A stretch of 64,000 nt of DNA from Paracrocinitomix mangrovi (GTDB lineage: Bacteria; Bacteroidota; Bacteroidia; Flavobacteriales_D; Crocinitomicaceae): positions 3,410,001-3,474,000 of the forward strand of contig NZ_CP091819.1 of NCBI RefSeq assembly GCF_019740355.2. The letters run 5' to 3'. Under the pieces are notes generated by a model that was given only the letters and a program-made list of their open reading frames with translations, was not told the origin of the DNA and did not search any database. The translations under genes and the position numbers were made by a program. Positions within the stretch are counted from its first letter, which is position 1. The number at the start of each line of letters is the position of its first letter. Of the stretch, positions 27,750 to 36,787 are shown piece by piece.

Positions 27750-29489
27750 TTATTCTTTTACAAAAGTAACGTACTGTTTTATCTGCTTAAAAATTAGGGA
27801 TACCCTATAAGTTCCGGGAGGTAATTTCGTAATATCAACTATGTCTTGATCCACAGAGTGACCAGTAATCACAGTTTCATTTTCCATATTCTCAATTTTG
27901 TATTCAAAAGCACCCGGATAAGATACCGTTACAAATTTTTGCTCCTGATCAATTTCTGCCTCTAATTTTGGTCCTGTATCAGGTTCAATATATGGCATTA
28001 ATTGAGTGATTGTGAAAGTATTTTTGTCCGTACATCCAATAACATCAGTTACTTCTAATTCGTATGACCCTCCTTTAACATCTACCAAATCTCTTTGAGT
28101 GCTAATAACTTTCCCATCTTTTCTCCACTTGTAAGTGTAAGGGAAGGTACCACCTTCAATATTTACTTCTAATTTTCCAAGATGATCGGCAGTTTCTTCT
28201 ACCATGGTTCTTCTTTTAATCAGAATTTTATTTACCACAATTTGTATTTCATCTTCACCACCACAAGCGCCTTCTTTTACTACTTTATATGTATTCACTC
28301 CGGCAGGTGGCTGAAAAGGAACGCCATCTTTTACTCCATTACTCCAATGTACTTCACCTGAAGCTCCGTGAACAATTAATGTAGTGTATTCACCCTCACA
28401 AATAGTTCCGTCAGTTGTTGTAGCTAATACAACACCTTTTTCATTTACTTTAATGTCAATTGTATTAGGACATTCTTTAGGGTTTGAGCTTTTTACAGTA
28501 TAAGTGGTAGTTCCTACTGGTGGTTTAAAAGGTACACCATTTTGAACACCTTTATCCCACTCGAACTTACTATTGTTGTCAGATTTTCCCTTTAAGACAA
28601 TTTCTTCTCCAAAACACATGGTTGTTGGTCCGTTGACTTCAATTTCTAGTGGAATACATCCCGGTGAAATAACTACTTTACCATTGTCAGAATTAACTCC
28701 TTGTACATGATTAACACTGGTAGCTTTTGCATCTGCATAACTGCTTCCGCCTCCGCCTCCTGACCAGCATCCGGCACCACCACCATAGTAGCCACCGCCA
28801 CCACCGCCACCAGAAGTACTATCTGGTGCATGTCCACCACGACCTAGTTTACCGTCTTCAGCTTTAGGGTAAGTAATCCATTTTCCACCAATTCCTCCGG
28901 CCGATTGTGTTCCACCTCTACCTGTTGATTCGTGCCCGACTTCACTTTTTGATTGGCCGTCTACAGCAGTTAATCCACCTCCGTCTCCTCCGTGATCACC
29001 TCCTACGGGCCAGTTAGATCCTGCTCCGCCACCGCCACCGGCAACTAAAATTCTATCTTCTAAACCTGATCCACCAATTCTAATGTCACTGGCGCCACCG
29101 CCACCGCCACCACAAAAAGGACCATATTCTCCTGTGTTGTTTCCGTCTCCACCACCATTAAAGCCTCCTTTTCCCTGGTAAGTATCGGTAGCGTTATCTC
29201 CTTTTCCTCCAACAAAAACATAAATTTTTTGTCCCGGCTCAACTGGATAAGATGCGGTAAGTTTTCCACCTTTTCCAGGTTTATATTTATCTGGATATCT
29301 ACCTTTTTCCCAACTGCTAAATCCACCGCCCGCTCCTTGCAGCTCCACATTGATCATGGTAACTCCTTCTGGAACAATATAAGTTTGAAACTTACCCGTG
29401 TATTCAAATACCTTTACTTCTTGAGCAATTGAGGCATTTGCAATAAAAAATGCAGCGAATAATATGATTTTATTTATCAGTTGTTTCAC
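27750..29489 (-). CDS. Secreted glycine-rich (ALK/LTK-GRD-like) protein with T9SS sorting domain
   Basis: A 579-residue protein from GTG 29489, which directly opens a signal peptide (K-Q-L-I-N-K-I-I-L-F...N-A-S-I-A-Q). The frame can extend to TTG 29522. Residues about 25-270 form a glycine-rich domain with repeated G-G-G-G-G clusters, V-x-L-x-G-A-G-G at its start and G-G-G-G-S-S-Y-A near its end, the pattern of the Gly_rich/ALK_LTK_GRD domain. Two Ig-like segments (about 280-420) and one SprB-like repeat follow. The last 70 residues look like a type-A T9SS sorting domain. It is probably a cell-surface or released protein. Ligand unknown. Confidence 0.8.
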   Translation of the reverse strand: MKQLINKIILFAAFFIANASIAQEVKVFEYTGKFQTYIVPEGVTMINVELQGAGGGFSSWEKGRYPDKYKPGKGGKLTASYPVEPGQKIYVFVGGKGDNATDTYQGKGGFNGGGDGNNTGEYGPFCGGGGGGASDIRIGGSGLEDRILVAGGGGGAGSNWPVGGDHGGDGGGLTAVDGQSKSEVGHESTGRGGTQSAGGIGGKWITYPKAEDGKLGRGGHAPDSTSGGGGGGGYYGGGAGCWSGGGGGSSYADAKATSVNHVQGVNSDNGKVVISPGCIPLEIEVNGPTTMCFGEEIVLKGKSDNNSKFEWDKGVQNGVPFKPPVGTTTYTVKSSNPKECPNTIDIKVNEKGVVLATTTDGTICEGEYTTLIVHGASGEVHWSNGVKDGVPFQPPAGVNTYKVVKEGACGGEDEIQIVVNKILIKRRTMVEETADHLGKLEVNIEGGTFPYTYKWRKDGKVISTQRDLVDVKGGSYELEVTDVIGCTDKNTFTITQLMPYIEPDTGPKLEAEIDQEQKFVTVSYPGAFEYKIENMENETVITGHSVDQDIVDITKLPPGTYRVSLIFKQIKQYVTFVKE

Positions 29490-29677
29490 TAATGTGATTT
29501 TTTGACCAAACGAATTTAACAATAATCTAAAAGTTCAACTGCCTTAAATAAACAAAAACAGTGCCCGAACATCAAATTATTACAGATGACAAAAAAAATG
29601 GTTCAAAAATTATCCTATTGTAACCTTTTAAATTGAACTAGCATATAATTGGGTAACAAACCAAAAAAACTATCACA

Positions 29678-30157
29678 ATGAAAAAGTCTTTTTACTTATT
29701 CATCTTATTTATTGCATTTCACTTTACCGGTTTTACTCAAGTTAATGATGATATTTCAGTTGTTTGCATGGGGTATGGAAAAGAGGCAGAGCGTACATTT
29801 TGGGTGCGTGGTCAAAAAGCAATAACTTTTGTTGATTACTTATTTGAACAAGAAGGGAAATCAAAGAAAGGATGTAAACACAAGTTTAAGAACGTATCTA
29901 TACCTGGTGTTGAAGGTTCTTTGACCTTAAAAATACATGAAGGAGTTCATGGCAGAAAGAAGGAGGGGAATTGTATTTCATCTTACTTTAACACTTTTGA
30001 AAACGAAAAATACAAAGCTTCCCGCATGTCAAAAATGGAAGAAGGTGAGCAAATAGGCATCATCATCTACGTTAAAAAAGCAGGTCGTAACAAGCATACT
30101 ACTAAAACTGACAGAACAGCTTTAGTGAATTATATCAGAAAGAATTGTAAAGATTAA
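29678..30157 (+). CDS. Small secreted protein of unknown function
   Basis: A 159-residue protein with a clean signal peptide (MKKSFYLFILFIAFHFTGFT, cleaved near Q-V-N). The mature 139 residues are basic (many Lys/Arg/His) and contain four Cys, which could form two disulphides in the periplasm. No domain was recognised. A weak promoter-like TATAATTG lies at 29644-29651. The stop codon overlaps that of hutU (TTAA at 30154-30157). Confidence 0.65.
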   Translation: MKKSFYLFILFIAFHFTGFTQVNDDISVVCMGYGKEAERTFWVRGQKAITFVDYLFEQEGKSKKGCKHKFKNVSIPGVEGSLTLKIHEGVHGRKKEGNCISSYFNTFENEKYKASRMSKMEEGEQIGIIIYVKKAGRNKHTTKTDRTALVNYIRKNCKD

Positions 30158-32154
30158 AATTGATTGAGGATATCCTCGTCAACCAAATTAGGGAGCGTTA
30201 CTTTCAAGTCTGGAGTGCGCTCCATTTCTCTTTTAATAGCAAATATTGCACCTTCATTTCTAGCCCAACTTCTTCTGGCAATTCCGTTATTTACATCCCA
30301 ATGTAACATCATTTTTAATCTGCGATCAGCTTCAGGAGATCCATCTAGTAGCATCCCAAATCCTCCATTGATTACTTCTCCCCAGCCAACACCGCCTCCG
30401 TTGTGAATTGAAATCCATGTAGCACCTCTAAAACCATCTCCAATAACATTGTGAATGGCCATGTCAGCAGTGAATTTTGATCCATCATAGATGTTAGATG
30501 TTTCTCTGAAAGGAGAATCTGTACCTGAAACATCATGGTGATCTCTTCCTAAAACAACAGGACCAATTTTTCCTGATTTGATTGCATTATTAAAAGCTTC
30601 GGCAATTTTCATTCTACCTTCAGCATCTGCATATAATATTCTTGCTTGTGACCCAACTACTAATTTGTTTTCCTGTGCACCTTTGATCCATTGGATGTTA
30701 TCTGCCATTTGCTGTTGAATTTCAGAAGGAGAATTTTTTCTTATTTCTTCAAGCACTTGACAAGCAATATCATCTGTCATTTGTAAATCCTCAGGTTTTC
30801 CTGAAGTACAAACCCATCTAAAAGGACCAAATCCGTAGTCAAAACACATTGGACCCATAATGTCCTGAACGTATGAAGGGTATCTGAAGTCGATTCCGTT
30901 TTCAGCCATAATATCTGCTCCGGCTCTTGATGCTTCCAATAAAAAGGCATTTCCATAGTCAAAGAAATAGGTTCCTTTTGCGGCATGTTTGTTTACTGAA
31001 TCAGCATGTCTTTTTAATGTTTCCTGCACTCTTAATTTAAAAGTATCAGGATCATTGGCCATCATTTCATTGGATTCTTCATAAGACATGTCAACCGGGT
31101 AATATCCTCCCGCCCATGGATTATGCAATGAAGTTTGATCAGAACCTAAGTCAACGTAAATATTTTCCTGATCAAATTTTTCCCATACATCTACTACATT
31201 CCCTTGGTAGGCTATTGAAACTACTTCATTGTTTGCTTTGGCTTCACTTACTCTTGCACATAGCTCATCCAAATCTTCTATTACTTCGTCTACCCATCCT
31301 TGTGAGTGTCTGGTATGAGTTGCTTTTGGATTTACTTCAGCAGTTACAGAGATTACCCCCGCAATATTTCCTGCTTTTGGCTGTGCGCCTGACATACCAC
31401 CAAGGCCTGCAGTAAGGAAAAGTTTCACATTTCCGTCATCTCCATTTTTAAGTTTTCTGCAAGCATTTAAAACGGTGATAGTGGTTCCGTGAACAATTCC
31501 TTGAGGTCCAATGTACATGTATGAACCAGCTGTCATTTGACCATATTGTGTTACACCTAAAGCATTGAATCTTTCCCAATCATCCGGTTTAGAATAATTA
31601 GGAATCATCATTCCGTTTGTTACAACAACTCTTGGAGCATCTTTATGTGAAGGGAAAAGTCCCATTGGGTGGCCAGAATACATTACCAATGTTTGTTCAT
31701 CTGTCATTTCAGACAAATACTTCATTGTAAGTCTGTATTGAGCCCAGTTTTGAAAAACGGCGCCATTTCCTCCGTAGGTAATTAATTCATGAGGATGTTG
31801 AGCTACAGCATAATCCAAATTGTTTTGGATCATCACCATAATAGATTTTGCTTGTAAACTCTTACCTGGATATTCATCAATAGGACGCGCATACATTTTA
31901 TAAGCCGGGCGATATCTGTACATGTAAATACGACCGTATTTTTCTAATTCTTCAGCAAAATCTATAGCTAATTCTTTGTGCTGTTTTTTGGGAAAATATC
32001 TTAAAGCATTGCGCAGTGCTAGTTTTTTCTCCTCTTTGGTTAAAATGTCCTTTCTTTTTGGAGCATGGTTGATTTGAGGATCATATTCTTTTTTAGCTGG
32101 AATTTCATTAGGAATACCCTGGCAAATGTCTGCTTTAATATCTTCTATTGTCAT
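30154..32154 (-). CDS. hutU: Urocanate hydratase, long form
   Basis: Urocanase converts urocanate to imidazolone propionate with NAD+ as a tightly bound electrophile, the second step of histidine degradation. The 666-residue length matches the long (animal-like) urocanases rather than the roughly 555-residue enterobacterial/Bacillus form. Conserved segments include T-Y-G-G-N-G-A-V-F-Q-N-W, M-Y-S-G-H-P-M-G-L-F-P, F-L-T-A-G-L-G-G-M-S-G-A-Q, G-F-G-P-F-R-W-V-C-T-S-G and G-R-D-H-H-D-V-S-G-T-D-S-P. The start is ATG 32154; an upstream TTG at 32175 is rejected because an exact -7 box overlaps it. No hutH, hutI or hutG is in the window. Confidence 0.96.
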   Translation of the reverse strand: MTIEDIKADICQGIPNEIPAKKEYDPQINHAPKRKDILTKEEKKLALRNALRYFPKKQHKELAIDFAEELEKYGRIYMYRYRPAYKMYARPIDEYPGKSLQAKSIMVMIQNNLDYAVAQHPHELITYGGNGAVFQNWAQYRLTMKYLSEMTDEQTLVMYSGHPMGLFPSHKDAPRVVVTNGMMIPNYSKPDDWERFNALGVTQYGQMTAGSYMYIGPQGIVHGTTITVLNACRKLKNGDDGNVKLFLTAGLGGMSGAQPKAGNIAGVISVTAEVNPKATHTRHSQGWVDEVIEDLDELCARVSEAKANNEVVSIAYQGNVVDVWEKFDQENIYVDLGSDQTSLHNPWAGGYYPVDMSYEESNEMMANDPDTFKLRVQETLKRHADSVNKHAAKGTYFFDYGNAFLLEASRAGADIMAENGIDFRYPSYVQDIMGPMCFDYGFGPFRWVCTSGKPEDLQMTDDIACQVLEEIRKNSPSEIQQQMADNIQWIKGAQENKLVVGSQARILYADAEGRMKIAEAFNNAIKSGKIGPVVLGRDHHDVSGTDSPFRETSNIYDGSKFTADMAIHNVIGDGFRGATWISIHNGGGVGWGEVINGGFGMLLDGSPEADRRLKMMLHWDVNNGIARRSWARNEGAIFAIKREMERTPDLKVTLPNLVDEDILNQF

Positions 32155-32172
32155 AACAAAAAATTGAGTGCA

Positions 32173-32180
32173 CAAAGATA
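32173..32180 (-). promoter_or_regulatory. -7 promoter box for hutU
   Basis: The minus strand reads TATCTTTG followed by TGC, the same eleven bases as at the tyrS promoter, 18 bases upstream of the hutU ATG. No clear -33 TTG is visible. Confidence 0.5.
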
Positions 32181-32195
32181 TAAGTTTGTTAGATT

Positions 32196-32573
32196 TTAAT
32201 CAGATAATAACCACTCAATTGCTTTTTCTTCATCCTTGAAAACTTTGCTAGGATACCTCGTGTCAATTAATTTTCTGTAAACATTTATTATGATTCGGTT
32301 TCCAAGAGATTCTACGATAATGGCCTCCTTTAGCTTCATGTTAACATCAGCTATTTTCTTTTTAGCTTCCATTGAAGGCGTAGTAAGATTATTACGAGTG
32401 TCTACAAGTATTTTATACTGTTTGTCACCACAAAGTTGATTGGCAATTTTGATTTGTGCTTCTGCTTCTTTCAAATCAAAAGGCTCACTAGTTTTAATAA
32501 ACTCTAGACGTAAAAAACCCCTTGAGTCCAAACTCATTTTAGTTACACCAGTTTCGTAGATTTTGGCAGACAT
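32196..32573 (-). CDS. Small STAS/SpoIIAA-like protein (tentative)
   Basis: A 125-residue cytoplasmic protein with alternating strands and helices: Y-K-I-L-V-D-T-R-N-N, then T-T-P-S-M-E-A-K-K-K-I-A, then R-I-I-I-N-V-Y-R-K-L, ending F-K-D-E-E-K-A-I-E-W-L-L. This order resembles the STAS-like fold of proteins that oppose anti-sigma or partner-switch kinases, where the residue after the L-V-D strand lies near the phosphosite. The assignment is from pattern only. It lies 72 bp downstream of a SpoIIE-type phosphatase gene and 41 bp upstream of hutU on the same strand, so it may be that phosphatase's substrate. Confidence 0.6.
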   Translation of the reverse strand: MSAKIYETGVTKMSLDSRGFLRLEFIKTSEPFDLKEAEAQIKIANQLCGDKQYKILVDTRNNLTTPSMEAKKKIADVNMKLKEAIIVESLGNRIIINVYRKLIDTRYPSKVFKDEEKAIEWLLSD

Positions 32574-32645
32574 AAATTGAAAGATAAAAAAAAATGGGAA
32601 TTTACAATCTTAGATTTAAAGAATGTGATATTGATAATGAGTGAA

Positions 32646-34835
32646 TTAAAGTTTTACTCCAATGATACACACGTCGTCCAACTGCTCAAAATCACCTTTC
32701 CATTGATTAAAATTATTCGCCAAAACTTCGCCTTGAAACTCAATTGAACTATTGGCATTATCAAGCAATAATTTTTTCAGATTCTTATACTTTAATTTTT
32801 TACCTTTTTCACCTCCAAATTGATCTGCATAACCATCTGTAAAGACATAGAGTAGATCATCTTTTAGAATGTCTATTTCCACAGTGTTGAAAGAGGAATA
32901 TTCATAGTGAAGACCAATAGGCTGTTTGTCACCTTTGAACTCTTTTAATAAGATACCATTTTCAGTATCTACAAAATCTTTTTCATCTACTTCACCCTCC
33001 TTAATTTTTCGTACTAACCATAAAGGATTATTAGCACCTGCGAATTTCAATTTAGAGGTAGATTTATCAAAACAGCACAAAGCGATATCCATCCCATCTT
33101 TTACTTTCATACCGCTTTTTTTGAAAGTTTCTATCACTAAATCTCTTGTGCAGTCAAGAATTTTTCCCGGTTCTTTGTGACCAAATTCATGAACAGAACG
33201 GTTCAGTGCATTGTGACAAACAACAGAAACCATAGCGCCTGGAATTCCGTGACCTGTGCAGTCAGCAGCAGCCCAAATCACTGTATCTTCAATTATATCC
33301 ATCCAATAAAAGTCTCCTGCCAAAATATCTTTAGGTTGATAGTAGATAAAACTTTCCGGAAGATGAGTTTTTACAAACTCAGTATTTGGCATTATGGCTT
33401 CTTGAATTCGTTTTGCATAATTAATAGAATCAAAAATCTCTTGATTTTTTTCCTCAATTTGCTGTTTTTGGATTTCGATTTTATCACTTTTACTTGAGAT
33501 CTCTTCGTTTTTCAGTTGCAATTCTTGATTGGCCGCTTTTCTTTTAATATTTGATCTGATAGCAATAATAACCATGGCAAATAGCACCAAGCCTAAACTA
33601 GTTCCAAGAATCAGGAAATTTTGTTGACGCTCAATTTGCTCAGCTTTATTTTTTTCTCTTAAATCAGCAGCTAACAACTCAGCTTCCAGCTTTTCTTCTT
33701 CAATCTTAAGCATTTCGTTGTTGTACTTGGCTTCTAGTTCTTTTGATTGTTCTTTGTTATAGATTTCATCCAGACTGTCTCTGATGTCAATGTACTTTCG
33801 AAGTTTCTCATAAGATTCTTTGTAGTTGCCGGTTTTGTAATACAATTCTGAAATACCATCCAATACCTGAACTTGCCGGGCAGGAATTTTAAACTTTTCG
33901 GATAGTAAATCGGCTTCTTCGTAACAATCTTTAGCTTTTTTATAATTTCCCATTTTTAGGTACAAGCTTCCTAAGTTGGATAGCGTAGTAACCGTTCCAT
34001 CTACATAATTGAGGTTTCTTTTTATGACAAGTGATTTTTCATAGATTTCAATGGCTTGGAGAATTAAATTTTGTTGCTGATATAAAATAGCAATGCTGTT
34101 ATAGTTTCTGGCCATCCATGCAGAATCTTGTATTTCAATTGATTTTTGAAGAGATCTGTTTAGGTAAAATTCGGCCGTGTCAAAAGACTCATTATTTCTA
34201 TAAACCACACCTCTGTTTTTGTCATTAGATAATTGTCTTTCAATTAAAAAAGCGTTTGGATTATCTATCTGCACATAGTGAATTTCAGATTCATCCATGT
34301 ATTGAATTGCTTTTGAATCTTCACCTATGCTTTTCATTTGTACACCAATTGCATTGTTTATTACACAGGCAAATTTGTGGTCGTCCGGATATAAGTTTAA
34401 GGCTTCTTGATACATTTCATAAGCTTCATCTTCCCTTCCTAATGCTCTGTAGACATATCCCATAGAAAGAATTAGTTTCATCTCTTTGTCTCTTTCACCT
34501 TCTGATCTATAAATCAACAATGCATTTGAATAGTATTCAAGTGCAAGGGATCTATCTAATTCCCATACCAGATAAAGTTGGCCATGTTGAACCAGGGCAT
34601 CCGCTTTTTTTATTCTATTTTTAAGTTGATCAGCTGTTGCTTCTGCCTGAATTACATATTTGAAACTCTTAATAGAGTCTACAGATTCATAGTGATTAGA
34701 CAATTTTATGTAATCATTGATGAGATTCGTGTCAAGATCTCTGTTGTGAATATTTTGCTCTAAAGAATCAGCATTGAGCTGAGCCTCAGCAGAAAAAGCT
34801 ATTAAAAGAAGTATGATTAAGCTTTGAATTTTCAC
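32646..34835 (-). CDS. TPR sensor with SpoIIE-type PP2C phosphatase domain
   Basis: A 729-residue membrane protein. It has a signal peptide (ends E-A-Q), about seven TPRs (roughly 50-370), one transmembrane helix (about 403-425), a Gln/Glu-rich coiled coil with the junction S-I-N-Y-A-K-R-I-Q-E-A-I-M-P, and a C-terminal SpoIIE/PP2C phosphatase domain (about 480-729) with metal-binding D-x-x-G-H-G-x-P-G-A and F-T-D-G-Y-A-D-Q-F-G-G. Such proteins dephosphorylate a STAS-type partner on Ser/Thr. The start is GTG 34835. The STAS-like gene follows, and an upstream terminator separates it from the Bax inhibitor gene. Confidence 0.92.
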   Translation of the reverse strand: MKIQSLIILLLIAFSAEAQLNADSLEQNIHNRDLDTNLINDYIKLSNHYESVDSIKSFKYVIQAEATADQLKNRIKKADALVQHGQLYLVWELDRSLALEYYSNALLIYRSEGERDKEMKLILSMGYVYRALGREDEAYEMYQEALNLYPDDHKFACVINNAIGVQMKSIGEDSKAIQYMDESEIHYVQIDNPNAFLIERQLSNDKNRGVVYRNNESFDTAEFYLNRSLQKSIEIQDSAWMARNYNSIAILYQQQNLILQAIEIYEKSLVIKRNLNYVDGTVTTLSNLGSLYLKMGNYKKAKDCYEEADLLSEKFKIPARQVQVLDGISELYYKTGNYKESYEKLRKYIDIRDSLDEIYNKEQSKELEAKYNNEMLKIEEEKLEAELLAADLREKNKAEQIERQQNFLILGTSLGLVLFAMVIIAIRSNIKRKAANQELQLKNEEISSKSDKIEIQKQQIEEKNQEIFDSINYAKRIQEAIMPNTEFVKTHLPESFIYYQPKDILAGDFYWMDIIEDTVIWAAADCTGHGIPGAMVSVVCHNALNRSVHEFGHKEPGKILDCTRDLVIETFKKSGMKVKDGMDIALCCFDKSTSKLKFAGANNPLWLVRKIKEGEVDEKDFVDTENGILLKEFKGDKQPIGLHYEYSSFNTVEIDILKDDLLYVFTDGYADQFGGEKGKKLKYKNLKKLLLDNANSSIEFQGEVLANNFNQWKGDFEQLDDVCIIGVKL

Positions 34836-34900
34836 GAATCGAATTTAGCAATTCTTCTGTGTTAATCGGATTACTACATAGATAATTGTAGTTGTGTAAA

Positions 34901-34929
34901 TAAAAAAAGGCTACCAATATTGGTAGCCT
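34901..34929 (-). terminator. Rho-independent terminator of the Bax inhibitor gene
   Basis: A perfect 22-base palindrome at 34908-34929 (arms AGGCTACCA / TGGTAGCCT with an ATAT loop) is followed on the minus strand by seven T residues. It lies 27 bases after the stop at 34956. Confidence 0.9.
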
Positions 34930-34955
34930 AAATTCGTTTGTTATTTTATCATTTA

Positions 34956-35660
34956 CTATCTGTCTCCAACAAATCTTAAAATTGATAAAAACAAGTTGAT
35001 GAATAAGATATATAATGTTAATCCTCCGATCAACTCTTGTTTTTGTCTTACTTCGCCTGTAACAGCAGGATTCATGGCTACTCTTTTAAGTCTTTGCATT
35101 TCCCAGGCAGTTAAACCTGTAAACACAAATAGTCCAAGAAAAGAAACTACCCAGCTGATCATTGGTGAACCGATTATCCAGTTAGCAATACTTGCTATGA
35201 ACATTCCAATAAAAAGCATGTACAATAGACTTCCCATTTTAGAAAGGTCTGTTTTTGTGGTATATCCAATCAATGCCATAGCACCAAAAGCTCCTGCTGT
35301 AATGAAAAATGTAACAGCAATGCTTCCCATGCTATACACCATGAAAATAAAACTCAAGCTGATCCCTAGTAGAACTGAGTAAAGCAAATACATTGCTATT
35401 GCTGCACCCAAACTAATTTTATCGATTCTGAATTGCAAATAAAGAACCACAGCAAGTGGAGCAAAAGCAATAACATAAAACATGTAAGGAGAGACTGTTA
35501 AAATGTCAACCAAAAATCCAGTCTTTGCAGTGATAAATGCCAGAACTCCTGTAATTGAAAGTGCCAGAAACATGTATTTATATACACTTGCAAAAAAGGT
35601 TCTGGTATTTTCTGCAACATTTACTTCTGAATCTATAATTTCGTAACTATCGTAACTCAT
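34956..35660 (-). CDS. Bax inhibitor-1/YccA-family membrane protein
   Basis: A 234-residue integral membrane protein of the BI-1/TMBIM family (YccA/YbhL-like). Seven hydrophobic segments cover residues 28-230, starting F-L-A-L-S-I-T-G-V-L-A-F-I-T-A. The family-typical segment G-L-F-V-F-T-G-L-T-A-W-E-M-Q-R-L lies near 175-195. BI-1 relatives conduct Ca2+ or protons, and YccA modulates FtsH proteolysis; the activity here is unproven. It has its own terminator and an exact upstream -7 box, so it is a single-gene transcript. Confidence 0.93.
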   Translation of the reverse strand: MSYDSYEIIDSEVNVAENTRTFFASVYKYMFLALSITGVLAFITAKTGFLVDILTVSPYMFYVIAFAPLAVVLYLQFRIDKISLGAAIAMYLLYSVLLGISLSFIFMVYSMGSIAVTFFITAGAFGAMALIGYTTKTDLSKMGSLLYMLFIGMFIASIANWIIGSPMISWVVSFLGLFVFTGLTAWEMQRLKRVAMNPAVTGEVRQKQELIGGLTLYILFINLFLSILRFVGDR

Positions 35661-35683
35661 AATTTTAATTAAGTTTTGTCTAT

Positions 35684-35691
35684 CAAATTTA
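35684..35691 (-). promoter_or_regulatory. -7 promoter box for the Bax inhibitor gene
   Basis: The minus strand reads TAAATTTG, exact to TAnnTTTG, 23 bases upstream of the ATG. No good -33 TTG is present, so only one element supports it. Confidence 0.45.
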
Positions 35692-35779
35692 ATAAATAAT
35701 TAGTTCTAATTTTGTTGAAAAGACGGCAATTTTCTTACCAAATGGAAAATTCTGCCAAAATGACTTAAAAAGATACCAA

Positions 35780-36745
35780 ATGATAGTAGTTACAGGTGCC
35801 GCAGGATTCATTTCGTCATGTTTAGTTAGTGAATTAAACAAAAATGGATACCAAAACATTGTAGTAGTAGATGATTTTTCAAAAACTGAAAAAGCGACTA
35901 ATTTGGAAGGGAAGACAATTGTAGCTAAGGTGTCAAGAGGTGAATTTTTTGAATGGGCCAAGGACTTTGTTGGTGAAATTGAGTTCATTTTTCACCTGGG
36001 AGCCAGGACAGATACTACAGAATTTAATCAAGCGATTTTTGATGAATTGAACCTGAACTACTCTAAAAAAATGTGGCAATTGTGTGCTGATAACAACATC
36101 CCATTGGTATATGCAAGTAGTGCGGCAACATACGGTTTAGGTGAGTTAGGTTATAAAGATGATCATTCAATTGTAGATAAATTGAAACCGTTAAATCCAT
36201 ATGGAGAATCAAAAAATGACTTTGACATTTGGGCATTAAAACAGGATAAACAGCCTCCTTTTTGGGCTGGGCTTAAATTTTTCAATGTGTATGGCCCCAA
36301 TGAATATCATAAAGGGCGTATGGCATCTGTTATTTTACATGCGTTTAGACAAATTACTGAAACGGGCAAAATGAAATTGTTTGCTTCACATAATCCTGAT
36401 TACAAAGATGGGGAGCAATTGAGAGACTTTGTGTATGTAAAAGATGTGGTAAGCGTTTGTATGTATCTAATGGACAAAAGACCGGCCAATGGTTTATACA
36501 ATTTGGGCACCGGTGAGGCAAGAACATTTTTGGATTTGACAAAGGCAACATTTAAGGCAATGGGAAAAGAAGCAGATATTTCATTTGTTCCTACCCCTGA
36601 AGATATTAGAGATAAATATCAGTACTTCACAGAGGCAGATATGTCTAAACTTGTTTCAAGTGGATACTCGAAAAAATTCTATACTTTAGAAGAAGGTGTT
36701 AACGATTACGTTCAACATTATTTAATGTCAGACAGCTACATGTAA
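35780..36745 (+). CDS. hldD: ADP-L-glycero-D-manno-heptose-6-epimerase-like protein
   Basis: An extended short-chain dehydrogenase/reductase of 321 residues. HldD epimerises ADP-heptose at C6 for the lipopolysaccharide core. The Rossmann motif T-G-A-A-G-F-I-S is at 5-12, the family motif H-L-G-A-R-T-D-T-T-E is near 72-81, the catalytic S-S-A-A-T-Y-G is at 113-119 and Y-x-x-x-K is Tyr141/Lys145. F-F-N-V-Y-G-P-N-E-Y-H-K-G follows, as in HldD. The other heptose genes are not in the window, so the symbol rests on motifs only. It is transcribed with the HTH protein 42 bp downstream. Confidence 0.88.
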   Translation: MIVVTGAAGFISSCLVSELNKNGYQNIVVVDDFSKTEKATNLEGKTIVAKVSRGEFFEWAKDFVGEIEFIFHLGARTDTTEFNQAIFDELNLNYSKKMWQLCADNNIPLVYASSAATYGLGELGYKDDHSIVDKLKPLNPYGESKNDFDIWALKQDKQPPFWAGLKFFNVYGPNEYHKGRMASVILHAFRQITETGKMKLFASHNPDYKDGEQLRDFVYVKDVVSVCMYLMDKRPANGLYNLGTGEARTFLDLTKATFKAMGKEADISFVPTPEDIRDKYQYFTEADMSKLVSSGYSKKFYTLEEGVNDYVQHYLMSDSYM

Positions 36746-36787
36746 TGATCAATTCAGTTGAGGATGTAGTGTCTCAAAAAAGACCCA

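Noticed and set aside
35689-35988. Reverse ORF opposite the start of the HldD-like gene
   Set aside because: It overlaps the well-supported epimerase N-terminus and its product matches no family.
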